Assembly (NCBI RefSeq): GCF_029962835.1
Contig: NC_080578.1
Coordinates: 102,465,759-102,529,758, forward strand
Length of the DNA: 64,000 nucleotides
Source: Magnolia sinica
Taxonomy: Eukaryota > Streptophyta > Magnoliopsida > Magnoliales > Magnoliaceae
Direction of reading: 5' to 3'
The notes under the pieces are model-generated. The model had not been told where the DNA came from. It was given only the letters and a program-made list of their open reading frames with translations, and ran no database searches. Made by a program: the position numbers and the translations under genes. Within the stretch, counting starts at the first letter, position 1; each line of letters opens with the position of its first letter. This document shows positions 12,008 to 23,701 of this stretch, piece by piece.

Positions 12008-12288
12008 TAATGCGTGTCGAACATCAACACCATGCATTTGATGGGTTCCCTTTAAATTATGAGATATCCCAAAAATCAGCTGTATACGGACTCAGGTGGG
12101 ACATACCATCTAAAATCATGTGAAAACATACCTAAAATACATAAAAGCACTTGGTGGGGCCCAATTGAAATTTGGATGATTGGTTTGACCCCTCATCTAA
12201 GTGGTACACATATATTGGATGGGCTAGATTTATGAACCATATCTCGATAGGCCCAAAAAATGATTATGAATGTTTTAATGGAGGTAAC

Positions 12289-12290
<2 letters not shown>
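12008..12290. mobile_element. family M copy 3 (inverted)
   Basis: The same words in reverse orientation (TCGAACATCAACACC, TTTGATGGGTTCCC, TGAGATATCCCAAAAATCAGC, AAAAGCACTTGGTGGGGCCC, AAAAAATGATTATGAATG). It faces copy 2 across a short (TA)n run, so copies 2 and 3 form an inverted pair. Confidence 0.65.

Positions 12291-12323
<33 letters not shown>
12291..12323. repeat. (TA)n microsatellite
   Basis: About 16 TA units between two family M copies. Confidence 0.9.
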
Positions 12324-12324
<1 letters not shown>

Positions 12325-12326
<2 letters not shown>

Positions 12327-12803
12327 GACCTCATGGGAACTTCCCATGAGGTCGAGCTGTGTAGGCCCTGCCATGATGTATGTTAAACATCAACACCGTG
12401 CATTTGATGGGTCCCCTTTCAGTTATCTGATATCTCAAAAATCAGCCATATATGGAACTCAAGTGGGCCACACCATATAAAACCATGTGAAGACATGCCT
12501 AAAATATATAAAAGCGCTTGTTGGGGCCAACCTGAGTCTTGAATGTAGATGAAACTTAGTCTGACCCCTCATCCAGGTAGGACACACACAACAGATGGGC
12601 TGGATTTGGGAACCACATTTCGAAGGGCCCAATAAATGATTATGAATGTTTAATGGGGGGATAACACCTTTTAACTTTTACATTTGGTGTGGCCCACTCT
12701 AGTCATGGATTGACTTGAATTTTAAGCCCGCGGTCCAACATGGAATATTGCATCTGAATGATGGGGTAGATTTTTGACACACATCACGGTGGGGCCAGTA
12801 CAG
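12325..12803. mobile_element. family M copy 4
   Basis: Starts with GTCGACCTCATGGGAACTTCC then CATGAGGTCGAGCTGTG and runs through GATATCTCAAAAATCAGCC, TATAAAAGCGCTTG and AAATGATTATGAATG to GACACACATCACGGTGGGGCC. Both ends are present, so this is the most complete inverted-orientation copy. Confidence 0.65.
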
Positions 12804-12809
12804 CACATG

Positions 12810-12935
12810 GTGCGTGCAAACAAAGGACTTTTTAAGGACTATAAACTTACGAGAGAAATTCATTAAGAGAGTCTTTGTCACTTGTGCGTGCAAACTAAGG
12901 ACTATTTAAGGACTATAAACTTACAGGAGAAATTC
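12810..12935. repeat. 74-bp imperfect tandem duplication
   Basis: GTGCGTGCAAACAAAGGACT...TAAACTTACGAGAGAAATTCAT at 12810 recurs at 12884 with a few substitutions. Confidence 0.8.
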
Positions 12936-14690
12936 ATCCTAGCACTTTTGGTTGGTGTTGATTCAGTTTGTGTTTGGCTAACTAGAAAAACTAAAATTGT
13001 ATTAAATGGATTCAATTTTCAAGTCTCAAATCTCGATCACATCACGATAGGCTGTTATAGTCAACTGTTGAATTGCACCCATGCTCATGGGCCTGTCAAC
13101 ACTCCAGCCTAGTCTACCATAGGATGGGCTTTCGTCTCACATTTAGAGCATCGGACCGGCCTGGGTGGCAACAAATAAAATGTCCAGATGTTGATTTCAG
13201 CAGTTTCTGTTTTGGCCCAGCCAATCCTGGTTCCAAATCCATTAACGGTAGTAATGGATTTCTGGGCCTATTTCAGGCCTTGATGCAATTTCTGCTCTGA
13301 TGAATAAATAGGACAGAGTCAGCAAGCAGTTTGAAGAATGGCTCATGCAGTGGCAATAAAAGCTGGATGGCTTCGGCTTGAAAACTAAGCCCACTGTTTA
13401 CACCAGGCTAGACCTGGAGTAATGATGAAGGGCCCTCCCTGGACTGTTGGTCTCATCCAATCATCAAATGGGCCATCATTATACAAAAAGAATGGATGGA
13501 TGAATGATGTAAGAGGTTCCAGTTCACTGTACATGTCTAGTTTAAAAGCATTTGTTAGTTCTAATCACGTTTCAAAAAAATTATTAGATTGGACTATTTT
13601 AAACTTTCTTTTGATCATTTACATCTTTTCGTTATCGTGGCCCAGCTCAGCCTGCACTAACTTGGGGGACTAGGCTTCCCAAGGGCTAACTCACAAAGCC
13701 CCAGACGGCCATGGGCAAGCCTAGGAAAGGCGATAAGAACTTACTGATTCTTCTTTGCTTCTTTGATTTCTTGAAAATAAAGAAAAAAAAAAGGAAAACA
13801 GAAAATCCCAATTCAGTAGAGTTCTCCTTCAGCACTCTCCTTTTGATATTGAATATTGTTATTATCTGGTTCAATTTCAACCGCTTGAATCTCGACCTAG
13901 TAGTGTATGCGAAAAATGTTTTTTAGAAAAATTTAATTAAAATAAATAATAAACAAAGCATAAAAAAGTGCATTAAAAAAAAAAAAAAAACAAAACAAAA
14001 GTCTTGCAACCGAGTCAGTTGGTTCGAGTTGTACCCAGTCTTGTACATACAGGACACCTTGGTCTAGAATGTAGTTGAATTGATTTCTGAGTTTAGTCAC
14101 TGAGTTTGTGAACTACAAGAGAGTTAGCTATAGGGAATCATTGTTTAAGCGAGAAGTTGAAGTGAACTAGCTTTCGCTGTAACCTTCATTTGGATGTTAC
14201 GGTTTTCTTCTTCTTCTTATTATTATTTTTCATTATTGGCAAGTTTAATATGCGGATGTGATCTTGGAATTGTAAAATCCGAGTACAACTACCAACAATA
14301 CTTCCAAACGTAGTTATATATAAAGATACAAGTGCAACTTCAACATCCACAATGTTACAAACACCTAGAATCAAAGCTAAACATGAAACAAGCCACAAGG
14401 AGAACAGACATCCATCACACTAAAATAGGAACCGTATCTACATATAAGAGGAATGGTGGGCTCCTCCTCCCAAGCACAGGTCTAATACACCAATTCCATA
14501 CAGGTAGTACATAGGGTTAGGAGATTCATACAGTTGCTATGATGGGCGACTGGAATTATCTTAGGTTGAAAGATTACAACATCCACTGTTATATGTTTAT
14601 CTAACTGTTCAGCTGTAAACCTCCAACATCAATAGTTTGTAGAACTAAACTTGAACCCCACATGTACGAAATCATACTAGTTCATCAAAT
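12936..14690. other. no gene recognised
   Basis: Open frames up to 83 codons occur on both strands without family resemblance. Poly-A runs near 13780 and 13975 and a CTTCTTCTTATTATTATT stretch near 14205 are low complexity. The stretch 14300-14725 may be the 3' untranslated region and downstream flank of the ankyrin gene, which reads leftward into it. Confidence 0.45.
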
Positions 14691-14725
14691 TTACATGGCG
14701 GCTGATGCGCAAGGCCTATCGATCT

Positions 14726-15583
14726 TCAGCAAAGGCAACAACCTTGGCGAACATTGTTTTGATTGCGGCCGCTGCCTGGTGACTGATTTTCCTTTTTCTT
14801 GCAAATTCCACACTTCCTCAAGCAAGTGATAACCAAGCACACTAAACACTTGAGTAGACGAAAGATGGCAAGGATGCAATGGCATATGAGAATGATGCTC
14901 ATTAGCCCAATCCAGACTATAAGAGCACAGCCTAATATGTGGGAAAAGTCGTGGGAAACGACGATGAGCATGGTGCCAAAAATGAAAGCCATCGCCATGG
15001 CGGTTACTGCCACCCACAAGGTTATCACCAAGATGCATGTCATACAGCTGTTCAAGAGCGGCAACCCGCTTATTAAAATGAGAATTATGCTGAGTGATGC
15101 CATTAACCCTATCGTATCAAAAACTAGGAATGTCTTGAACTCTAATCTATCATTACGATTGTCATGAATAGCTTTGCCTGGTAAGTTCTGTTCAGAAGGT
15201 GGTGAAGCATAGAATGACAAATGGTTGGACGGTGGGTCAGACCAGACTCCTCCAGGAGGGGCGACCCCAGCTGCAAAGGTCACCGTTGCAATCAAGGTTG
15301 CAACTAGTAGAAGTGTATTGTGCCTCTTGTTTAGCCTTTTTAACATTTTCTTCTTGTCTTTGTTCCTATTGCATGGGAAGCAGTTCCAGTTAGATGGTTC
15401 ATTTTCTACCTTGCTTTTGTTTGTTAGTTTTTTGCCTCTCTCACATCCAGCGTTCACAATGATTTCGCTGATTTCCATGTCTCCTATTTCGCTTGGACCA
15501 TGTACTAGTACATCAAGTGCCGTGAAACCATGGATATTCTGGGCGTTCACATCCACGCCTGATTCGAGAAAAAGCTTTAGCAT
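14726..15583 (-). pseudogene. ankyrin-PGG membrane protein gene, last exon
   Basis: Exon 2 of a gene of the ACD6/ITN1-like ankyrin-transmembrane family, whose members are plant membrane proteins linked to defence and stress signalling. The 285 codons begin with the end of an ankyrin repeat (LFLESGVDVNAQN, then GFTALDVL). After a cysteine-rich linker (NWNCFPC) comes the PGG domain with its VAPPGGVW signature and four strongly hydrophobic helices. The C-terminus is rich in Cys and Lys. The acceptor is TTGTATTCAG just before 15583 and the frame is open to the stop at 14726-14728. This half is undamaged, but the gene is split upstream by a Gypsy element, so a normal full-length protein is not expected. 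Confidence 0.85.
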
Positions 15584-15827
15584 CTGAATACAAAGCAAAA
15601 GCAAGGATTAGTGGTAAGCATGTGTTTCATGACTATGTTTGTTAGGTGTAAATACAATCATTAAAAAAAACCCTCGTTATAAAATTAAACCCCATACATC
15701 ATGGTTTCATAAAAAATTGTAGGCCTTGCATTGTACCACTTCATGCCAAACGGATTTTTTTTTTTTTTTTAAATAAATTTTAAAAAAGAAGAAGAAGAAG
15801 AAGAAGAAGAAAGAAAGAAATCATTGC
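15584..15827 (-). other. intron with GC donor (ankyrin gene)
   Basis: A 244-bp intron between exons that join in phase 0. The donor reads CAG|GCAATG, a GC instead of GT; the acceptor is pyrimidine-rich TTTTGCTTTGTATTCAG. GC-AG introns are a known minority class, but the match after GC is weak, so a mutated GT donor is an alternative. It contains a (GAA)n run at 15788-15820 on the plus strand. Confidence 0.65.
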
Positions 15828-16222
15828 CTGAATTTGTTTTCTGGCAGCTGCGAGGTGTAAGACCGTGTTGTCTTGATCATCCTTCATATTAACCAGCGCC
15901 TTATCCTTTTCCACCAAAATTTTAGCCGCGTCGAACTGGTTATACTTCACGCAGAGATGTAGAGTTGTCTCTCCTCTCTCTGTTCGGGCATGAGTGGTTT
16001 CTGCATCAGGGCGTCGTAGAAGTTCTTCCAATACTTTAACTTGGCCATTTGCTGCTGCAGAATGGAGAGGAGTCCTTCGCTCCTTATCACAGAGTTTAGA
16101 GAAAGAAGGGTCGACCTCCAGCATTTTTTCCACTATTTTTAGGTGCCCTTTAGCCGAAGCCAAGTGCAAAGGGTACAAACCTTTTTCGTTACGGATTCGG
16201 GCTAAGTCAGGCTGTTGTTTCA
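15828..16222 (-). pseudogene. ankyrin-PGG gene, rest of exon 1
   Basis: Codes for four recognisable ankyrin repeats (LYPLHLASAKGHLKIVEKML, TPLHSAAANGQVKVLEELL, TTLHLCVKYNQFDAAKIL, TVLHLAAARKQIQ), the stack expected between the N-terminus at 24.4-24.6 kb and the PGG part. The first five bases (TTTCA, 16218-16222 on the plus strand) are the target-site duplicate left by the Gypsy element. Without the element and one duplicate, the Lys codon at 24401-24403 is followed directly by the Gln codon at 16217-16215 in frame. The three parts then give 476 codons, the usual size for this family, with no stop. Confidence 0.88.
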
Positions 16223-16925
16223 TGACGCAGGTATGAACGTGATGAGGATAACTACTCCGAATCCACGGAGCTTCTCTGGACTCCTCACAGAGACTTCTCG
16301 AATCCACGAGGAAAGAAAGCAGAAAATAGAAATAAATTCTAATAAATTCGAAATTGATTAATTGATGAATAAAAACGAGTTCACAACCCTTTAAATAGGG
16401 GTACCAAGCAATGGGAAAGAAATCAGAATCAAACTACAACTCAAACTCCTAGAATCCATGACTTACTATAAATAGTAAACTTACTATTTATAGACGGTCG
16501 TGATGTCTACTAGTGCGCAAGGTTTTCGGCCAAAAATAGTAAGTGTCCTATTTGGCTTCACCAAACCGTTCTCCTAATTATTCTAAGCTCTTTTCACGTT
16601 GGGCGCAACTCCTAAAGCCCGACGGATGAAGAGTTATAATCAAACTAAAACTTACTATTTATAGTAAAAACGAAATTAAAACAGGGAAACGACCGTCAAT
16701 CCAGGGATTTTTCAGAATTCCGGGCTGCGCAACCCGGCGTAGTAGGGTTGGTTGGCTTCAGTAGCTCGTTCTACCCCAAAATCATATATTTGATGTCAGA
16801 TAACTCATTCGGGATTGCAATATACGCCCGATTTAAGGTTCGATGGTCTGGATCACTTCTGTCGTTGACCGGGCCTTTTCTGATCCATCTTGGCCATGTA
16901 ACTGTCCGCGACCTGCTCTACATCA
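16223..16925 (-). repeat. Gypsy 3' LTR with outward TATA box
   Basis: 703-bp LTR next to the disrupted ankyrin exon. A TATTTAAAG box lies at 16389-16397 (minus strand). About 80 bases further on, an ATG at 16307 opens a frame that leaves the LTR and continues in the correct ankyrin frame. The polypurine tract (AGTGGAGGAGAC on the minus strand) lies just outside the other end, at 16926-16940. Confidence 0.92.
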
Positions 16926-18538
16926 GTCTCCTCCACTTCAAAAGAACTCGTCCTCGAGTTCTCGTCATGCTCTAGTTCATGATACTCGGTTAGGTCCATG
17001 ACATTAAAAGTCCGTGAGATGGCCATGTCATCTGGGAGATCAACAACATAAGCGTTGTCATTGATCTTTCGGATGATTGGTACCGGTCCAATCTTCTTAT
17101 TTTTTAACTTATTGTACGTCCCGGTTGGAAATCTCTCTTTGCGCAAATGGACCATAACGCGGTCGCCTACCTCGAACACTTTTTGTCGCCGATGCTTGTC
17201 CGCTTGTTCCTTGTACTTCTCGTTCGAGGCATGTAACTTGGTCTGCACTTCTGCATGGATGCCCATGATCTTGTCTGCCATATGTTCTGCTGCAATGCTC
17301 GTGCCTGGGTGCTTGGGTAGAGGGACCAAGTCAAGTGTGTGGCGAGGCACTCGTCCGTAAATAATCTGGAACGGTGATCTCCCTGTCGAGCGGTTCACCA
17401 TATTGTTGAATGCAAACTCTGCTTGAGACAAGGCCAAATCCCACTGCTTCGGTTTTTCTCCTGAAATACAGTGAAGGAGGTTTCCCAACGTGCGATTCAC
17501 AACTTCGGTCTGCCCATCAGTCTGTGGGTGGTAAGCACTACTAAATTGAAGTCGTGTATCGAATCGATTCCATAAAGTCCGCCAAAAGTGGCTAATGAAC
17601 TTCGTGTCACGATCAGAAGTAATGGTCTTGGGGACCCCGTGTAGCCGAACGACCTCCCTGAAAAATAAATTCGCCACGTGTGTTGCATCGAGGGTCTTCT
17701 TGCATGGGATAAAGTGCGCCATCTTTGAGAAACGATCTACCACCACGAACACCGAATCCATGCCGCGTTGTGTTCGTGGGAGACCAAGTACGAAGTCCAT
17801 TGATAAATCCTCCCAAGGGCCGTTAGGCACAGGTAACGGGGTGTAGAGGCCCGTATTCTGAGATTGCCCCTTGGAGGTCTGACAAACATGACAACGTTGT
17901 ACGGCTTTTCCCACATCGCGTACTAACTGCGGCCAATAATACCGCTCTTCCACAAGAGCTCGCGTCTTGTCTCGCCCCAGGTGTCCACCAAGGCCACCTC
18001 CATGTAGCTCCTGAATAATCTGCTCCCTCAGAGAACTTTGGGAGATGCACAATCGATTCCCTTTGAAGAGAAAATCGTCCTGTATATGAAGGTCACTGGG
18101 GTGACCTTCTTGACACTTCATCCAAGAATCTTTGAAGTCCTCATCCTCGGCATACAGCTCCTTGAGACAGTCGAAGCCGACTACTTCGTTGCTCATTGTA
18201 ACTAGTAGTGATGCACGACGGCTAAGTGCATCAGCCACCTTATTCTGCTGCCCTGACTTGTGCTTCAGAACGAACGTGAATTCCTGTAAAAACGCAACCC
18301 ATCTAGCATGCACACGATTCACGTTAGTCTGACTATTAATAAACTTTAATGCTTGATGGTCAGTGTACAAAACAAACTCTCTTTGAATTAGATAATGCCG
18401 CCAATGTCGCAGCGCCTGAACAACTGCGTACAACTCAAGCTCATAAGTCGACCACTTCTTTCGGGCTTCGCTGAGCTTCTCGCTGTAGAAGGCTACCGGC
18501 CTGCCTTCCTGTGATAATACTCCTCCAATTCCGACATA
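16853..18538 (-). pseudogene. Gypsy RNase H and integrase part of pol
   Basis: The frame is open from 18433 down to 16853 (526 codons), with about 35 RNase H codons above it ([20 protein letters not shown]) up to the nested insertion at 18538. Domains in order: RNase H ([31 protein letters not shown]), the integrase HHCC zinc finger ([24 protein letters not shown]), a DDE core with Asp in LSMDFVLGL, Asp in TSDRDTKF and Glu in GQTEVVNR, then the [21 protein letters not shown] region. The catalytic residues look intact. It is cut off from reverse transcriptase by the solo LTR, so pol cannot be made in one piece. Confidence 0.88.
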
Positions 18539-18539
18539 T

Positions 18540-20805
18540 TGTTGAGGGTCAAATATTGCATATCAGACCCATTTATTTCATGGATTTACAAGCATGATAC
18601 CGTTTAATAGCCGGATTTAATTGTATTTGTGATGCAGAGTATATTTACAAGCATGAACTGAAAAAGGGTGCTTAAACCATGGATTTAACGCTCTGATGAT
18701 ACCCAAGGCAAGGGACGGACTCCAGGGGACGAAGATCGATGGAATTATGCATCAAAGATCCGAGGAAATCAGGCCATTCACATTAAAGAGGCCCAAAATT
18801 GATAAAAAATGCAAGATCATATAGTTCTCGCCATCTGATTGGCTCAAAAATTTATACATGGCCTGAGGGCCATAAATTAACCGTACATATCAAATTTCAG
18901 CCCTTGGATCACTATGGAAGTACCCCAACTGACAGATTAGCCCATAAACTGTTGATTCTGGGCCCACCTGATATCTGGAACTGTCTCAACTTTGGTCTCG
19001 GCGGTTTAAATAAGATGAGGAAACAAATGGATGGTTTGGATTTTGTAGGAACATCACAATGGGCCCCGTTTACACAGTGTGTGTACATAAGCTATACACG
19101 TCCGCGGTGCATCGAACCAACTTAGGCGGGTCAGCAGCGCTGACCCGCGTCTTCTTCCAAAACAGAAATTTCTGTTTTAAGCGCTGTATAACGGACGGAC
19201 GGCGTCCGTTTTTTCGGACGCTAGTGGGCCCCACACATTATCCCAGTGGATGATCTAAGCCGTCCATCTTGTAGAGGGCCATGAAATCTTCAAACCCATG
19301 CTGAAATTTTGGATCCATGCAAGCACACGTGTGCGATACAGAGGCCATAAGTGGACTGCCCTGCAACGTTTAAATTGATGTTTGAATGATTTCTTCTCTG
19401 ATTCTAAGCCAATGGACATGAAAAACCATCCGTTTCTGACCGAAATTTCGAGGGCAATCTAATGGATGGGGTGGATTTCCTCGAAAACACCTCTGTGGGG
19501 CCCACCGAACACGTCAGCGCCTCTGCGTACGCCTTACGCGCGTCCGGGAAAACCGGAAGTTGCGGGAAGTTGCGGGTCGCCGTCCGTGAACGGATCAGCA
19601 ATCCAAGCCGTCCATTTGATCATACAAGGGGTGCTTACACTCGCCACGCTGGCAGATTTCAAAGAGGGGAAGACTCCTCCTCGCAAACTGAGTCCAAACG
19701 TAAACAGTTAAGCGTCTCCTGTTGCAGAAGCAGAGTTCTGCAAGGACTCTGCCGTGAAGGATTTCGCAATCCGGCCAGGCCTCTCCTGCACAGCCCCTAG
19801 CACCTATAAAGAGAGAGAAGGAAGAGTTTGGCAGGGAGGCAGCAGGTGGGTTTTCTGCGGCTAGAGAGGTTTTAGAGGGAGGTCCGCTGGAACGTGACAA
19901 GGAGCATTCAAGACAGGGCGTGGCTGGAAACTGTTGGCAGCACGGGAAGGAGAAGCTGGATGTGGCTGGAGGAGGAGCTTGGCTTTGAAGGAACAGAAAG
20001 AAAGAAGGAGAAAAGAAGAAAAAGCTAAGGAATGGAGAGAGAGAAGTGACGCAGCCTGGTTTTTTTTCTTCTTCTCTTCCTTAATATTTCTTTTATTTTT
20101 TAAGACTTAGCCCCTTCATGTGTGGCTAAACCTCTTAGCTAGGGCTAAGAGGTGAAGCCTGTAGTGAGATGGGAGATTTTACTGTGTGTCTTTAATTCAT
20201 AAACTGAATTTAATATATTTGATTATTAAAGGAATATTTTTCCTAGTTTTTAATGGTCTGTTGTGACTGAAATTACAATGGGTCTGTGATAGCTTTGAGC
20301 ATGTTCCTTTTCTCCTTTTCATGTTTATGAAGTCAGGAAGCCCTATTGTTCACCATCGTCTCATGGGCATGGTCGGATGACGGTACTCTTCCTAACTTTC
20401 ATGGCATGTTGATTGATTGGTAATTAGATTAATTCTGTTGTTTGCTTTGTCTCCTAGGCATGGTTTGGTGATGGAATCCATTCTAATTCATACACCTTTC
20501 ATCTCTTGAAAACCAGATCAAGTAAGTTCAGTTTGATTTCCATGATTCCTGATGCAGGCAAAAGATCTCCCTGATCTCTACGAGTGGATCCTCTGAATCC
20601 CTAGTTTTCCTTCCTTTGAATTACTTAAGTTTTAGATAATTATTCCACAAATTATTCCCTAAGTTTTATTTGATTTAGATAGCATCTTAGTCTAGTTCTA
20701 GTTCTACTTGGTTTCAGATAACGTACAAGTTTCAGTCCCTGTGGATTCGACCTCGGTCTTACCGAGTTTATTACTACATCACAACCCTATACTTGGGGAG
20801 TGAAC
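18540..20805 (+). mobile_element. solo LTR of a Tat/Athila-like Gypsy element
   Basis: 2.27 kb inserted in the Gypsy pol gene, between codons for CDASY and VGIGG. ACATA stands at both edges (18534-18538 and 20806-20810; ACATAT is equally possible). It begins TGTTGAGGGTCAAAT and ends with the CCCTGTGGATTCGACC...CGGTCTTACCGAG...ACTTGGGGAGTGAAC text that I associate with LTR 3' ends of Tat/Athila-type elements. I found no primer-binding site, polypurine tract or coding region, so this is a solo LTR left by LTR-LTR recombination. Small open frames inside are incidental. Confidence 0.8.
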
Positions 20806-22165
20806 ACATATGAAGCGTCACACTCAACCTCAAACAATTTGTCGAAATTAGGAAGCACCAAGACCGGTGTTGTAGACAAACGATGCTTGATCTCATGAAA
20901 GCTCTTATCAGCTTTATCGGTCCACTGGAACGGTCCTTTTTTCATGCAATCTGTTATAGGCGCAACTATAGTGCTAAAATCTCGCACAAATCGACGATAG
21001 AAAGTCGCCAACCCGTGAAAACTCCTCACCTCATGAATGTTTGTCGGGATCGGCCATTCCCTAATAGCTCGCACCTTTTCATCGTCTACACGAATGCCTG
21101 TGGACGTTACAACAAATCCTAGAAATAATAGGCTGTCAGTTAAAAAACTACACTTCTTCAAGTTGAGGTACAACTTGTTAAGTTGTAGGACCTGTAGCAC
21201 CTGCCTGAGATGTTTCTTGTGTTCCGCCTCATCCTGGCTATATATCAATATGTCATCAAAATATACTACCACAAATCGGCCAGTGAACGGTTTTAGAACT
21301 TGATTCATCAAACGCATAAAAGTACTTGGTGCGTTCGATAGGCCGAAGGGTATAACCAACCACTCATACAACCGTTTCTTGGTCTTGAATGCCATTTTTC
21401 ACTCATCACCGGGTCGAATACGAATCTGATGGTACCCGCTCCTTAGATCTAGTTTAGAGAACACCTTGGCCCCTTCTAACATATCGAGCATGTCGTCCAA
21501 CCGTGGTATTGGGAACCGATATTTGATGGTAATTTTGTTGATTGCTCGGCTGTCGACACACATGCGCCAGCTTCCATCTTTTTTGGCGTTAATAATGCTG
21601 GTACGACACATGGGCTCATGCTCTCTCTCAAGAGACCCTTACGGATCAATTCCTCCACTTGCCCCTGAAGTATCTCACACTCCTTCGGACTCATCCGATA
21701 ATGAGGGCGATTAGGCAGGCTAGCCCTAGGGACGAGGTCTATGTGATGTTGGATGTCCCTCATGGGGGGCAATCCATCAGGTAAATCCTCAGGCCAGATT
21801 TCTTTGAATTCGTTTAGCAACAGTCTTAAACTTGGAGGAATGTTTGAGGGTTCCTCTTCCTCGCCTTTCACCACTACAGCGTATACCTCGCCGGTTTCCT
21901 TGGATTCTTCCATAAAATCCCGAATGGTCAAGAGAGAACTCCCCTCCACTTTAGAGGCTTCAGGGTGGTTCTCTGGTGCCATAGGGGCAAGGATTATTTT
22001 TCGACTATCCTTGACAAATACGTAAACATTATCTCGTCCCCGATGGGTTGCGTCACGGTCCGACTGCCAAGGTCGACCGAGTAACATATGACAAGCTTCC
22101 ATATCGACCACGTCACAAAGTATTTGATCTTTATAATTTTGGCAATTGAAAAGGAGATAGTGCAT
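20806..22165 (-). pseudogene. Gypsy reverse transcriptase part of pol
   Basis: Minus-strand reverse transcriptase with the catalytic YFDDILIYS motif, [19 protein letters not shown], and upstream [15 protein letters not shown] and [13 protein letters not shown]. Two lesions are visible. The conserved Trp after RPGDE is a TGA stop (near 21396-21398), and the frame slips by one base in the A-run after TPKK (near 21575). Its C-terminal end stops at the solo LTR (FEVECDASY). The mutations suggest the element was already non-autonomous, or decayed after insertion. Confidence 0.85.
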
Positions 22166-23250
22166 TGTTCAGTTACCTTGGTCTCATTCACCTTTTTTAT
22201 CCAGCCAATTGAGTACGGGGAAGGATGTTTCATCGTTGGTAGCCGCAACTTGTCCACCATCACTCTTGAAACGATGTTCTCGCTACTACCACTGTCTATG
22301 ATTACATCACAGACCTTTCCATTGACGGTGCACCGAGTTCGAAATATATTGTGTCGTTGTGGATGTAATTCCTTTCGTGGGGCATACAGCAATCGCCTCA
22401 CAACTAGAAATTCGCCATGATCCTCGCCCGTCATTTCATCGCCACCTGCTATTTCTTCAGTGATTTGTTCATGTTCATCAAAGCGATGGTCTTCCTCTAC
22501 GGCCTCATCTTCAGTGCCCCCTTCATTTATAGTCAAGTGTGCTGCGGGACGTTGAGGACAAGTGTTTGATAAGTGGCCTGGTTGGCCACAGCGGTAATAA
22601 TTGTTTGACCTTGGCCAAGCATAAGGATTTGGAATCCTACTCGGACTCGCTGTTGTAGGTGCTGCACGTTGAGGCCTGGATGAGCTGCTCCCCGTATCAC
22701 GGTTTGCGGTTGTAGGAAGTTGAGGTACTAGGTCTTTTCCTCGTGGCGGCACTGGATCCTGCGTGGGACCCGTCATGGGGGGTCGAGTTGAAGGATATGG
22801 ACGAGCAGGAGCTCTTGCAAGTTGTGTTTCTGCCCTACCCGCCAATTGAACTGCTTCATCCACAGTCCCGACTGGGTACATCTGCTTGGTCTTGAATTGT
22901 TGGCCGCAACCCACCTATAAATCGCGCCACCTTCGGTGACTCGGATTCGACGATCGTTTCGTGTAGCAGTAGTTGGAATTCTTGATTATAAGTTTGTATG
23001 TTTGATTTTCTTGCCTGCAATTTTGATATTGTTTGGAATAATATCTGCTCATAATCAGGGAGAAATCGAGATCGAAGAAGACGTCTCATCCGTGGCCATG
23101 ATCGGATGGGCGCCTTGTTCGCGAGCTCGTGAGAGTTGTAATTGTTCCCACCATGCGGAACACCCGATTTTAATTTAAACGCTACCAATTTTACCCTTTT
23201 ATGATCGCACGTCCATGTAATCAAAATATCTCTACTTTGGCTAGCCAATC
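21994..23250 (-). pseudogene. Gypsy gag and aspartic protease
   Basis: Two overlapping minus-strand frames. The upstream one (23248-22856) has the retrotransposon gag fold (IRSWPRMRRLLRSRFLP-like, YNQEFQLLL). The other (22914-21994) carries a single zinc knuckle whose first Cys appears replaced (YYRCGQPGHLSNTC), then the protease active site DSGSSENIVS. A frameshift between them near 22880 breaks gag. Confidence 0.82.
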
Positions 23251-23687
23251 GAGAAAATCTTCTATACGTAATAAACCGTTAAAACTAGGAAGTTCGGCCT
23301 TACCTCGATAGTCTCTTTCAGCACGATCTAGATGATCACCCCATGGATTGGTCGTCGAGCAAAACCCTCATTAAGGTCCTCGCCGCTAGAACTTGAATCA
23401 TCTGGTGTAGCCCTACGGTTTGCCACCGGTAGTGCTCTACGAAAATCGGGGTTGTGTCGCACCGCGACCATGGGTGGTGGAGCCACCACGGGTGGTGGAG
23501 CACCGCCTAGGGCTCGGGCGGAAGTAGCACATCCGCAAGACGGTCGAGAGTTGCTGCGCCCTTGCATGGTCAATCGACTCTCCGTGGAAAGCTTCCATTC
23601 TTTCCGAAGATAACGAATCACTGGATCACCGTCCACAGATTTTGATTCATACCTTCGTTGTTTGCCATCGGCCCAAGGGGAATCCTC

Positions 23688-23699
23688 GCTTTGATACCA
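23688..23699 (-). other. Gypsy primer-binding site
   Basis: On the minus strand TGGTATCAAAGC follows the 5' LTR after two bases. It matches the complement of the plant initiator tRNA-Met 3' end with one mismatch. Confidence 0.85.
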
Positions 23700-23701
23700 A
23701 T

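Noticed and set aside
16853-18433. 526-codon frame considered as a host gene
   Set aside because: Domain order and LTR context show Gypsy RNase H-integrase.
19462-19900. Open frames up to 112 codons inside the 2.3-kb solo LTR
   Set aside because: Overlapping frames on both strands in GC-rich LTR sequence, no family match.
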